Shown piece by piece: positions 1 through 7,283 of a stretch of DNA of 11,969 nucleotides. The stretch spans positions 1 through 11,969 of the forward strand of contig JAFUDW010000150.1 in NCBI GenBank assembly GCA_017464225.1, written 5' to 3'. Origin of the DNA: Clostridia bacterium (lineage in GTDB: Bacteria > Bacillota_A > Clostridia > Christensenellales > Aristaeellaceae). A model generated the notes under the pieces. It worked only from the letters and a program-made list of their open reading frames with translations. It was not told the origin of the DNA and ran no database searches. Both the position numbers and the translations under genes were made by a program. The number at the start of each line of letters is the position of its first letter. The stretch's first letter is position 1.

Positions 1-44
1 GGCTTCGAGCGCCCGGAAAACCTTCCCGAGGGGCCCGCAGCGCT
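1..44. repeat. Continuation of the left mosaic repeat
   Basis: GC-rich non-coding sequence running from the window edge into the left arm of the inverted repeat. Read on the minus strand it carries the tags TTTTCCAAGCGCT and TTTTCCGGGCGCT, which resemble TTTCCAGGCGCT at 11827-11838 in the other copy. It therefore looks like another module of the same repeat family. The right-hand copy stops at the window end before this part, so it cannot be compared base by base. Confidence 0.5.
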
Positions 45-164
45 TGGAAAATGCCCCCGTGCGGGCATTTTCAGCGAGGGCGGGTTGGCAGACCCCGGAC
101 TGGTTTTCAGCGAGAAGCGGGCCGGAAGGCCCCGGACGGGCCTCCCACCCTGGCAGGGTTTTTA
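45..164. repeat. Left arm of long inverted repeat (mosaic intergenic repeat)
   Basis: These 120 bases are the reverse complement of 11847-11969. By eye the match is complete apart from two small indels: an extra GC and an extra C in the right copy. The arm contains self-complementary pieces: AAAATGCCC facing GGGCATTTT near 48-71, GGGCC/GGCCC near 120-132, and ACCCT/AGGGT near 147-159. The frame is open through it on the plus strand, but the same DNA appears in reverse elsewhere with indels that break any frame, so I read it as non-coding. It is probably a multi-copy intergenic element. Confidence 0.9.
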
Positions 165-189
165 AGGGGCAGCGCCCCTTAACGTTCCC
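162..189. repeat. Hairpin module shared with the right-hand repeat
   Basis: TTAAGGGGC at 162-170 pairs with GCCCCTTAA at 174-182 around a 3-base loop. Bases 170-189 are the exact reverse complement of 11756-11775. In the right copy about 75-85 bases of extra sequence separate this piece from the 120-bp arm, while here they are fused. The repeat is therefore modular, with a segment gained or lost between copies. Confidence 0.75.
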
Positions 190-422
190 TTCCCATCAAA
201 TTTCTGTTTATATGGTTTTATTGATGGATCAGTATAAGCTTCGGCGTTTCTTTAAAACTATTCGCAAAAGTAAACTGCTTTTGAAAATAATGAGGATTTA
301 TTTGGTCGTTTATTTCAAAAATCTCAGACGACTCTTTTTTGTTGTATATCAAACAATGTGGCACAGCCGCGGCAGCGCTGCGTTGACCGAAGCGAAGCAG
401 CACCGGCGCGGAAAAAACCGAT
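190..422. other. AT-rich gene-free stretch
   Basis: About 230 bases between the repeat and the sulfatase terminator, clearly AT-richer up to about 360 than the rest of the window. Short open frames exist on both strands; one, starting around 212-224 on the plus strand, is rich in Lys, Arg, Leu and Phe. None has a recognisable domain or a good ribosome site, and the longest plus-strand frame begins inside the repeat. I see no RNA gene. It may be a degraded remnant or foreign DNA, but nothing in it can be identified. Confidence 0.5.
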
Positions 423-437
423 AAGACGTCACGTCTT
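412..437 (-). terminator. Possible weak terminator of the sulfatase transcript
   Basis: Read on the minus strand, AAGAC-GTGAC-GTCTT forms a 5-bp stem (up to 7 bp on paper) 37 bases after the sulfatase stop codon. It is followed by ATCGG and a run of six T. The stem is short and the T-run is not immediately adjacent, so it is only a plausible intrinsic terminator. Confidence 0.4.
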
Positions 438-473
438 CTTTTGAGCGGATTTTCGTATCATACGGAAAAACGA

Positions 474-1838
474 TCAGACACGGTCCACAATGCGGGGCGC
501 CGTTCCCTCGGCGCGCAGGATCCAGTCCAGGAGCTTTCTGCGCAGCGCCAGCCGTACCCCGTCATAGGCGGGATCAGCAATCACATTGTTCAGCTCATGG
601 GGATCCTTCTTTAAATCATAGAGAAAATCATCGGCATACAGGCTGGCCGCGCCCTGCGCCCCGCCGCTGATATGCGGCGCGTAAACGGAATACAGATAAT
701 CCGCCGTCCGGACGCACCGGCCGATACGGCTTTCGCTGATCTGCGCGTACACCTCGTTGGGCCGGCCGGGATCCTCTCCCTGCACCAGCCTGCGCAGATC
801 CTCCCCGATCATTTGATCCCCCACGTCCACGCCGGCCAGGGACAGGATCGTCTTGGGCAGGCTTTCGGTGCTGACCAGCCGGTTTTCAACCCGCCCGCCC
901 GTAAAGACGTCCCCCCGGATGATCAAAGGGACCCGCAGGGCGCTGTCATGGCAGGTGCGCTTATAATCGTCGTAACCGTTCAGATGATCGTCCCGGTTCC
1001 GCGTACGGAAATGGGAGCCGTGATCGGAGGCGTAAATGATCACGGTATCCTCATAGATCCCTTCCTTTTTCAGCCGGTCGATGACCCTGCCCAGGTTTTC
1101 ATCCAGCGAAGCGCACTGCCCCAGATAATCGGGGTATTCCCGCTCCGCGTCACCTCCCAGGGCGGCCAGATCGGGCGGCAGGATAAAATCCCGGAACCGA
1201 TCCCCGGAGCCGACGGGCCCCTCGTAATGCCCATGATCGTTTTGGTGATGCGGCTCAATATGAGAGATCGTCATGAAAAACGGTCTGCGGCGATCCCAGG
1301 TATCAAAGAAATCCAGCGCCAGATCGGTGATGCAATCAGCGCGGTACCCGCTGAAATCGATCCGTCGGCCCTTTTCGTCAAACACATAGCCGCCATAGCC
1401 ATGGGAGGTAAACTCCAGCACGTCGGCAGCCCGCCAGAAGCCGGTATAGCCGCCGCGGTATTCCGGAGGGATGGCCGTTACCGTATGATCCACCCGGGGC
1501 TTTTGCTCCAGCTCGCCGTCGCTGGCCAGATGCCATTTGCCGATGTAGGCGGTTTCATACCCCGCCGCCTCTATATAATTAGCCAGCGTTTTTATGTGCC
1601 GGGGAAGCATGATATTGTTTCGGAAGCAGCCCGTTTCCGTGGCGTAACGGCCCGTTTGAAGCAGGGCGCGGAAGGGGCCGCAAACCGGCTGCGGGGAAAA
1701 CGCCCATTCAAACCTGATCCCCTCCCCTGCCATCTGATCCAAACGCGGCGTGACGGGCAGCGGCTGGCCGTAGCAGCCAATGGTATCGGGGCGCTGCTGA
1801 TCGGTAAAGAAAAACAGGATATTGGGCCTTCTGCGCAT
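474..1838 (-). CDS. Sulfatase-family hydrolase, cytosolic (type I, Cys-type)
   Basis: A 454-residue protein of the alkaline phosphatase/sulfatase superfamily, which normally cleaves sulfate esters with a formylglycine made from Cys or Ser. Visible motifs are the N-terminal metal site TDQQRPD (D13), the active-site signature C53-G-P-F-R57 followed by TGR at 62-64, GKWH at 100-103, and the second metal site SDHGSH (D272, H273). The length is normal for the family. There is no signal peptide (it starts MRRRPNILFFFTDQQ), so it should act in the cytosol on an imported substrate. Cys at position 53 would need an anaerobic radical-SAM maturase, and none is in the window. The start is supported by AAAGGAG seven to eight bases upstream. 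It lies 95 bp behind the AraC gene and is probably co-transcribed with it. A phosphodiesterase or phosphonate ester hydrolase of the same superfamily is possible; the substrate cannot be read from the sequence. Confidence 0.88.
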   Translation of the reverse strand: MRRRPNILFFFTDQQRPDTIGCYGQPLPVTPRLDQMAGEGIRFEWAFSPQPVCGPFRALLQTGRYATETGCFRNNIMLPRHIKTLANYIEAAGYETAYIGKWHLASDGELEQKPRVDHTVTAIPPEYRGGYTGFWRAADVLEFTSHGYGGYVFDEKGRRIDFSGYRADCITDLALDFFDTWDRRRPFFMTISHIEPHHQNDHGHYEGPVGSGDRFRDFILPPDLAALGGDAEREYPDYLGQCASLDENLGRVIDRLKKEGIYEDTVIIYASDHGSHFRTRNRDDHLNGYDDYKRTCHDSALRVPLIIRGDVFTGGRVENRLVSTESLPKTILSLAGVDVGDQMIGEDLRRLVQGEDPGRPNEVYAQISESRIGRCVRTADYLYSVYAPHISGGAQGAASLYADDFLYDLKKDPHELNNVIADPAYDGVRLALRRKLLDWILRAEGTAPRIVDRV

Positions 1839-1858
1839 GCCAACGGCTCCTTTCTGCG

Positions 1859-1890
1859 CCGGACGCGCCCGTAAAAGGGCGCTGCTCCGG
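1859..1890 (-). promoter_or_regulatory. Hairpin between araC-type gene and sulfatase
   Basis: GCGCCC (1865-1870) and GGGCGC (1877-1882) form a 6-bp GC stem with a GTAAAA loop, extended by CCGG/CCGG at 1859-1862 and 1887-1890 across an uneven interior loop. On the minus strand it sits just upstream of the sulfatase ribosome site. It could act as partial terminator, mRNA stabiliser or translational brake. On the plus strand it is followed by a T-run, but no plus-strand gene precedes it. Confidence 0.45.
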
Positions 1891-1933
1891 ATTTTTTATT
1901 TTGCGGATAAGCGGTCAGTATATTCGTCCGCAG

Positions 1934-2800
1934 CTATGCTCGCCGGAACTGCGAGGGCGTGCAGCCCTCCGCCTTCCTGAAGATCTGCGTAAAATGGGAA
2001 GCGTCCGAAAACCCGGAAAAGACGGCGATCTGCTCAATGCTGTGGTCTGTGTTCATCAGGAACATTTTGGCTTTTTCGATGCGCGTCATGGTGATGAACC
2101 CCTTCACGGTATATTGGGAGTTATCCCGAAACACGCGGTAAAGATGGGTGCGGTCAATGCCCACATGGTTCGCCACCGCGGCGACGTTCAATTCCGGCAG
2201 GTGCGCGTTTTTGCGGATATACGATACCGCGTCATAATAATACCTGGAGCTGCGCTGCTCCACATGCGCGTTTTCATAGATCAGACTGCCGAATATCTGA
2301 TACATATGCCCGATCAGATGATACTGCATGGAGGGCGACCAACTGCGAATGCCCACGATAGCCTTCAGGTTCTCCATGATCTGTTCCTGCTGTTCGCAGT
2401 GCAATACGAGCCTGCTTTCGCTGTAGCCGGCCTGTACCAGCAGGCTCTGGCATTCCGTGCCGTTGAATCCCACCCAATAATACCGGTAGGGCTCCTGCTG
2501 ATCGGCCTGATAGTAAACCTCGGTATACGGCCGGATCAAAAACATATCGCCGCCCGTGAGGGGATACTGCTGCCTGCCGCAGGAATAACAGCCCTTTCCG
2601 TCGATGATGTAATGCAGGATATAATGATCGTAAATGGCCGGGCCGGATACCCATCCCGGTGACCGCCAGAATTTTTTTCCGCTTTGGCAAACGCTCAGGG
2701 GATGGGAGGAAATATCCTCCAGGGTATAGGTATTAAACAGGAGCTGATCATTGCCGATCCGGTTTGCAATGCTTGTGATTTGCATGCTTGCTTTTTTCAT
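1934..2800 (-). CDS. AraC-family transcriptional regulator with cupin sensor domain
   Basis: A 288-residue regulator. The N-terminal half (roughly residues 55-140) reads as a cupin-like ligand pocket, for example GKGCYSCGRQQYPLTGGDMF, as in sugar-sensing AraC proteins. The C-terminal 100 residues hold the two helix-turn-helix units: ELNVAAVANHVGIDRTHLYR from residue 203 and SIEQIAVFSGFSDASHFTQI from residue 254, ending with the family signature around FRKAEGCTPSQFRR. The start has a moderate GAGGAAAA site seven bases upstream. An internal Met at residue 6 is a less likely alternative. It is divergent from the transporter operon, which it most likely controls, and it precedes the sulfatase on the same strand. 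E. coli ugp, whose gene order the operon resembles, is controlled by PhoB/CRP, so an AraC sensor points to an organic ligand as the signal. Confidence 0.93.
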   Translation of the reverse strand: MKKASMQITSIANRIGNDQLLFNTYTLEDISSHPLSVCQSGKKFWRSPGWVSGPAIYDHYILHYIIDGKGCYSCGRQQYPLTGGDMFLIRPYTEVYYQADQQEPYRYYWVGFNGTECQSLLVQAGYSESRLVLHCEQQEQIMENLKAIVGIRSWSPSMQYHLIGHMYQIFGSLIYENAHVEQRSSRYYYDAVSYIRKNAHLPELNVAAVANHVGIDRTHLYRVFRDNSQYTVKGFITMTRIEKAKMFLMNTDHSIEQIAVFSGFSDASHFTQIFRKAEGCTPSQFRRA

Positions 2801-2849
2801 CGCTTTTCCTCATCTGGCCCGCGGCGGCCGCGCTTATCCGTCGTTATTC

Positions 2850-2878
2850 ATTATAAAGGAAGCCTCCTTCAAACTCAA
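2850..2878 (-). promoter_or_regulatory. Sigma-A promoter of the AraC-type gene
   Basis: On the minus strand, TTGAGT (2878-2873) and a perfect TATAAT (2855-2850) are separated by exactly 17 bases, about 50 bases ahead of the regulator's start codon. The spacer contains the inverted repeat AAGGA-N4-TCCTT (2856-2869), a possible operator for self-regulation. That last point is inference only. Confidence 0.65.
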
Positions 2879-3013
2879 GGAATTGCAACAAAAATCATAT
2901 TTTTTACCACAAACGGCAATAGCTTTATCTGGTGGATTATTTTACAATTTAGACAAACAGGGAGGAAGACCCCTTTTTCTTCCACTACAGCATTATCAAA
3001 AGGAGGAATACCT
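2879..3013 (+). promoter_or_regulatory. Divergent control region and leader of the transporter operon
   Basis: The remainder of the 213-bp divergent gap is AT-rich. The best plus-strand -10 candidate is TACAAT at 2943-2948, but there is no good -35 at 16-18 bases. That would fit an activator-dependent promoter with the AraC-type protein bound around 2880-2925. I could not find a clear pair of direct repeats to name as its sites. The leader ends in a strong ribosome site, AAAAGGAGG at 2998-3006, seven bases before the binding-protein ATG. Confidence 0.4.
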
Positions 3014-4327
3014 ATGAAGAAGCTCTTTGCTCTGTTCCTTGCACTGTGTCTTCTGACGGCAAGCGTATCCGCCGTTGCGGAAACCATTACGCTGAAGATC
3101 TCCCACAATTATGACTTTCTCACCATTCCCAACTCCGTGATTGAAGCGGGCAAGCGCTTGAATGAAAAATACGCGGCTGAAGGCAAGGACATCGTCATTG
3201 AGTTTGAAACCGACTTTCAGCGGATCGACTGGAGCGAATATACCCAGAACCTGATCTTCGCCTACAAGAACGGCGACTGCCCCGATATCTTTTCCACCAA
3301 CGACGTGCCCGCCATGGTAAACGTGGGCATGCTGCTGGACCTGACCGAGCTGGTGACGGATGATTACGTGGACGGCAGCTGGGATTCCTTCAAGGTTGGC
3401 GAGGGATACTATTCCGTTCCCTTTGATCTTCCCGTGCGCTGCATGTACTATAACCGCTCGGTGCTGGCCAAGTACGGCTGGAGCGAGGAAGAGATCGACG
3501 CCCTTCCCGGAAAAGTGCTTGCCGGCGAATTCAGCTTTGAGGATTTCCTGCAGCTTTGCGAGGATGTCAAAAACGCCGGCGCCTGCACCTGGGGCCTGCT
3601 GCATCGTCCCGGCGCAGGCATGGACTTCCTGGATGTGCTGGAGGTCCTGGGCGGACGCTATTATGACGAGAACGGCACCCTGGTATTTGATGAAACCGGC
3701 ATCACCCGTTTCTTCCAGTATATCTATGATGCTGCCAACGTTACCTGCATCACCCCCCACGACTGCAACCAGATGGGCTGGAACGCCATTGACACCATGA
3801 TGGGCGACGCCACCTGCTTTGCTTACTACGGCCCCGTTTTCGCCTCCACCTACATGGCCGATATCGTGGGCATCACCGCGGAGCAGTGGGGCGAAAACGC
3901 GGACTTCATCCTCTTCCCCGTATCCCAGTACAATGATAAGCCCTTTGCCGTGGCCGGCCCCCAGGGCATGTCCATCAAGGCGGACACCCAGTATCCTGAA
4001 ATCTGCAAGGCGCTGATGCGGGAGCTTGCCACCGATTCCGTCGATCTGCTGGCGCATCACGCCAGCGAGACCTGGTCCCTGTCCTCCGTGAAGGCCGCCA
4101 ACGATACCGAGGAGGTAAAGAACAGCCCCATCCTGAAGAACCTCCTGGATATGCCTGAATACACCAAGACCATTCCCAGCATCGTGGGCCTGGACGCTTA
4201 TCGCCTGGAGCTGCACGCCAAGATCGTCCAGCTGGAGCTGGGCACGATCACCCCCGAGCAGGCCGTATCCGAAATGAAGACCCAGATGATGCTGAATCTG
4301 GACGACGATGAAATCATCTTCGAATAA
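3014..4327 (+). CDS. ABC transporter extracellular substrate-binding protein (family 1, UgpB/MalE-like)
   Basis: A 437-residue solute-binding protein that would capture the ligand outside the membrane and deliver it to the two permeases downstream. The N-terminus MKKLFALFLALCLLTASVSA is a signal peptide with likely signal peptidase I cleavage after S19-A20 or V21-A22. The only Cys in it (C12, context LALC) does not fit a lipobox, so unlike most Firmicute binding proteins it does not look lipid-anchored. The mature part is acidic and has the family 1 pattern: extended beta start, a CPDIFSTNDVP segment near residue 95, then a PFDLPVRCMYYN segment where sugar-binding members have VPFxxxxxxLYYN. 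The upstream open frame to 2684 is rejected because the ATG at 3014 has an excellent ribosome site and the signal peptide. It is the first gene of the operon. Ligand unknown; glycerophosphodiester is suggested only by the downstream GDPD. Confidence 0.92.
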   Translation: MKKLFALFLALCLLTASVSAVAETITLKISHNYDFLTIPNSVIEAGKRLNEKYAAEGKDIVIEFETDFQRIDWSEYTQNLIFAYKNGDCPDIFSTNDVPAMVNVGMLLDLTELVTDDYVDGSWDSFKVGEGYYSVPFDLPVRCMYYNRSVLAKYGWSEEEIDALPGKVLAGEFSFEDFLQLCEDVKNAGACTWGLLHRPGAGMDFLDVLEVLGGRYYDENGTLVFDETGITRFFQYIYDAANVTCITPHDCNQMGWNAIDTMMGDATCFAYYGPVFASTYMADIVGITAEQWGENADFILFPVSQYNDKPFAVAGPQGMSIKADTQYPEICKALMRELATDSVDLLAHHASETWSLSSVKAANDTEEVKNSPILKNLLDMPEYTKTIPSIVGLDAYRLELHAKIVQLELGTITPEQAVSEMKTQMMLNLDDDEIIFE

Positions 4328-4344
4328 TCCCCGCTAAACCATTC

Positions 4345-4388
4345 GCGGCCATCGCTCGATCCGCCCCGGCGGCAAGGGCGATGGCCGC
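4345..4388 (+). promoter_or_regulatory. Intercistronic hairpin between binding protein and permease genes
   Basis: A perfect 11-bp stem: GCGGCCATCGC (4345-4355) pairs with GCGATGGCCGC (4378-4388), with an inner CCGCC/GGCGG helix. No T-run follows, so it is not a full terminator. Hairpins here, as between malE and malF, are known to protect the upstream mRNA and let the binding protein be made in excess over the membrane subunits. That role is inferred from position and structure. Confidence 0.7.
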
Positions 4389-4414
4389 TCTGCTATTCAG
4401 GAGGTGCGTTTTCC

Positions 4415-5317
4415 ATGGCATCATCCAGCATGGCGCGGAAAAACAACGCGCAGGCTTATCTGTTCCTTTCCCCGTTCCTTATCCTTGTATCCATTCTCTA
4501 TATCCTGCCGGCGATCCTCACCGTCATAATGGCGTTTACCGGCCTGGATAACAGCTTTATATGGAAATTCATCGGCGTTAAAAACTTTCAGCGCGTGCTG
4601 ATGGATCCCAATACGCCCACCATCATCTCCAATACGCTGATCTACGTGGGCGCCTGCATTTGCGCCACCTTAGTCATCGATCTGTTCTTTGCCATCATGA
4701 CCACCCACTTTATCAAAACCGAGCATACGGCCAATTTCTTTAAGTGCGTGCTCATGATCCCCATGATCACGCCCACGGTGGTCTATTCCGTGCTGTGGAT
4801 CTGGCTGCTGGGGTCCTCCAGTCAAGGCCTGCTGAATCAGATCCGCGCCATGCTGACGGGCCTGCAGGACCCTGTCAACTGGATCGCTAAATACCCTATG
4901 CAGGTGGTGATCATCGCCAAAATCCTGACAAGCATCGCCTATGGCACCACCATCTTCTCCAGCGCCATCAAATCCATCCCCGAAAACCAGCTCAAGGCCG
5001 CCCGCGTGGACGGCGCCAGGGAATGGGAAATCATCAAATCCATCATCATTCCCAATCTGAAATTCCATATCATGTTCATCGCCATGTGGGAAACGCTGGG
5101 CCTGCTCACCGATTACACAACCATCCTGTTAATCACCAACGGCGGCCCCGGCACCGCCAGCGAGGTATGGGCGCTGTCGGCGTATCATAAGGCCTTCGGC
5201 AACCGCAAATACGGCTATGGCGCGGCCATCTCCCTGGTGCTCATCATCGTTGTGCTCCTCATTATGATAGCCGCCAGCGTCGTCCAGCGCAGGATGGAAA
5301 GGAGGGAGGCCGAATGA
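4415..5317 (+). CDS. ABC transporter permease 1 (MalF/UgpA-type)
   Basis: A 300-residue inner-membrane subunit of a carbohydrate-type ABC importer. Hydrophobic segments run from about residue 14 (AYLFLSPFLILVSILYILPA) to about 290, consistent with six membrane helices. The cytoplasmic EAA loop that contacts the ATPase is near residues 190-210: ENQLKAARVDGAREWEIIKS, followed by IIIPNLK. The C-terminus is a charged RRMERREAE tail. The ATG is set by AGGAGGTG at 4399-4406 with an 8-base gap. It pairs with the next gene as a heterodimeric channel. The stop overlaps the next start by four bases, so translation is probably coupled. Family assignment is secure; substrate is not. Confidence 0.93.
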   Translation: MASSSMARKNNAQAYLFLSPFLILVSILYILPAILTVIMAFTGLDNSFIWKFIGVKNFQRVLMDPNTPTIISNTLIYVGACICATLVIDLFFAIMTTHFIKTEHTANFFKCVLMIPMITPTVVYSVLWIWLLGSSSQGLLNQIRAMLTGLQDPVNWIAKYPMQVVIIAKILTSIAYGTTIFSSAIKSIPENQLKAARVDGAREWEIIKSIIIPNLKFHIMFIAMWETLGLLTDYTTILLITNGGPGTASEVWALSAYHKAFGNRKYGYGAAISLVLIIVVLLIMIAASVVQRRMERREAE

Positions 5318-6168
5318 TGATGAAAAAGCGCGATGAAACGAGGCCGGCCTATGAAATGCGCAAGGAGCGCATCGCCGTTGCGGTCATGTTCATCCTTTGC
5401 ATTCCCATCTTCGTTATATATATTTCCTTCTTTATTCAGGCCTTCATCGCCGACGGCCATCTGACGCTGCGCAATTTCCGCTTTCTGTATGAAACGGTCA
5501 CGGTATCCAAATATGAAGTGCCCTCCGTGTGGCCGGCGCTGAAAAATACGATGATTTTCACGGCCATTGTAACGCTGTGCGAGGTCGTTATCAGCTGCAT
5601 GGCGGGCTATGCTCTGTCCCGCATCGAATTCAAGGGCAGCCGGATCCTCCAGAAAATGCTGCTTCTGCTTCGCCTGTTCCCCGGCGTGCTGCTGCTGATC
5701 GGCATCCTGTATGTGCTCATGTATATGAAGATACTGAACACGCTGCCCGGCGTGGTGCTTGTGGCCATCGCGCTGCGGCTCCCGGGCTCCACCTTCATCA
5801 TCCGAAATTTCTTTAACGACATCCCCAGGGATATTGAAAACTCGGCATTGGTGGACGGCTGCAATAGGCTGACGGCCTTTTTCCAGGTGATCATTCACAT
5901 GGTAAAGCCCGGGATCGCCTCCATTTCCATGTTCGCGTTCATGAGCGCGTGGAGCAACTACCTTTTATTCAACACCCTGATTTTAAACAGCCGTACTCCG
6001 GTCATGGCCACGTTCCTGCGCACCTTTACCCTGAACGACGCCATCCTGTCGGATTACGGCATCTTCTCCGCCATTGCGCTGCTGTATATGCTGCCGGTAT
6101 TCATCTTCTTCCTCATTTCCCAAAAATCGCTCATGAAGGGCGGCTTCTCAGGAGGTAAAGGCATATGA
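5314..6168 (+). CDS. ABC transporter permease 2 (MalG/UgpE-type)
   Basis: A 284-residue partner permease. After a short basic N-terminus comes a first helix (VAVMFILCIPIFVIYISFF), then further membrane segments, and the EAA loop DIENSALVDGCNRLTAFFQV ending in VKPG. The protein ends LMKGGFSGGKGI, the MalG-type ending seen in many members. The start is ambiguous: three ATG codons in a row (5314, 5317, 5320) follow GGAGGGAGG at 5301-5309. The first gives the 4-base ATGA overlap with the upstream gene and was chosen for that; the second or third has more usual spacing. The stop again overlaps the ATPase start by four bases. Confidence 0.93.
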   Translation: MMMKKRDETRPAYEMRKERIAVAVMFILCIPIFVIYISFFIQAFIADGHLTLRNFRFLYETVTVSKYEVPSVWPALKNTMIFTAIVTLCEVVISCMAGYALSRIEFKGSRILQKMLLLLRLFPGVLLLIGILYVLMYMKILNTLPGVVLVAIALRLPGSTFIIRNFFNDIPRDIENSALVDGCNRLTAFFQVIIHMVKPGIASISMFAFMSAWSNYLLFNTLILNSRTPVMATFLRTFTLNDAILSDYGIFSAIALLYMLPVFIFFLISQKSLMKGGFSGGKGI

Positions 6169-7283
6169 TTCGTATCGAAAGCCTGCGGAAACAATACGAC
6201 GCCAAAACGGTGGCGCTGGATAATATCGATCTGGTCTTTGAGGATTCCTCGTTCGTAGCTTTGCTTGGGCCCTCCGGCTGCGGAAAAACCACCACCCTGA
6301 ACTGCATCGCCGGCCTGCTGGAGCCCACCTCCGGAAAAATCTACTTCGGGGATAAGGATGTAACTTTTCTGCAGCCCAAGGACCGCAATATCGGCATGGT
6401 ATTCCAATCCTATGCGCTTTATCCCCATTTGAAGGTAATAGACAATATCGCCTTTCCCCTGAAGCAGAAGGGCATGAAAAAGGCCGAGCGGTATGCCAAA
6501 GCCCGCGCCATTGCCAAAATGCTCCAGATAGAGCCGCTGCTGGAGCGCAAGCCCTCCCAGCTGTCCGGCGGCCAGCAGCAGCGCGTATCCATGGCCCGGG
6601 CCCTGGTAAAGGAGCCCGATGTGCTTCTGCTGGACGAACCCATGAGTAACCTGGACGCCAGGCTGAAAATTGAGATCCGGGATGAGATCCGGCGGGTGCA
6701 GCAGGAGACAGGCATCACCTCCATCATCGTTACCCACGATCAGGAGGAAGCCATGGCCATTGCCGATAAAATCGCCATTCTGGATAACGGACGCATTCAG
6801 CAATACGATACGCCGGAGCATCTGTATCATTACCCCGCCAATCTGTTCGTCGCCAAATTCATGGGCAATCCGCCCATGAACTTTGTGGAGGCCAGGCTGA
6901 ACGCCGCGGGCGACGCCATCCTGGGCGATGGCTTTGAATTGACCCTGGAGGACGGCATGCGGGCCGGCGGCAGGCAATACGCCGGCAAAAAGATCCAGAT
7001 CGGCGTGCGCAGCCATCTGATGGCCATAGAAACCAAACGGGTGCCCCAGGCGATGCGCATGCGGGTGCAGATCGTGGAAAACCTGGGCAAGGAGCTATTG
7101 GTATCCGGCATGGTGGGCGACAGCTTTGTCCGCGTCACCGCTTCGGAGGATCATGACACCTGCGAGGTATACCGGCAGATCGCCAGGAGCCAGGAGCCGT
7201 ACCTGTATCTGCGCATGACCGGCGTCTATAATTTGTTCGATGATGAAACAGGCATCAATATCGGGCTGGTGAAACAGATATGA
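6165..7283 (+). CDS. ugpC: ABC transporter ATP-binding protein (MalK/UgpC/MsmX family)
   Basis: A 372-residue ATPase powering the importer from the cytosolic side. All motifs are intact: Walker A GPSGCGKT (35-42), Q-loop VFQS with Q81, signature LSGGQ (133-137), Walker B VLLLDEP (153-159, D157, E158), D-loop SNLDA (161-165) and switch H191. After about residue 235 a TOBE/OB regulatory domain follows, including the IGVRSHL stretch that corresponds to GVRPEHL in MalK proteins. Length is typical. The start has AGGAGGT at 6150-6156. Many Firmicute sugar importers lack their own ATPase and share MsmX; this operon carries a dedicated one. The symbol follows common annotation for the family and does not prove the substrate. 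Confidence 0.94.
   Translation: MIRIESLRKQYDAKTVALDNIDLVFEDSSFVALLGPSGCGKTTTLNCIAGLLEPTSGKIYFGDKDVTFLQPKDRNIGMVFQSYALYPHLKVIDNIAFPLKQKGMKKAERYAKARAIAKMLQIEPLLERKPSQLSGGQQQRVSMARALVKEPDVLLLDEPMSNLDARLKIEIRDEIRRVQQETGITSIIVTHDQEEAMAIADKIAILDNGRIQQYDTPEHLYHYPANLFVAKFMGNPPMNFVEARLNAAGDAILGDGFELTLEDGMRAGGRQYAGKKIQIGVRSHLMAIETKRVPQAMRMRVQIVENLGKELLVSGMVGDSFVRVTASEDHDTCEVYRQIARSQEPYLYLRMTGVYNLFDDETGINIGLVKQI

Noticed and set aside
44..424. 126-codon plus-strand open frame through the left repeat
   Set aside because: Its first third is the inverted repeat, whose other copy has frame-breaking indels; no ribosome site and no recognised family.
672..1874. 400-codon plus-strand open frame antisense to the sulfatase
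   Set aside because: The sulfatase on the opposite strand has intact catalytic motifs and a ribosome site; this frame has no recognisable domain and is a by-product of GC-rich codons.
2996..4216. 406-codon minus-strand open frame antisense to the binding protein
   Set aside because: Rich in Gly, His, Val and Gln without any domain, as expected for the shadow of a GC-rich gene; the binding protein has a signal peptide and a strong ribosome site.
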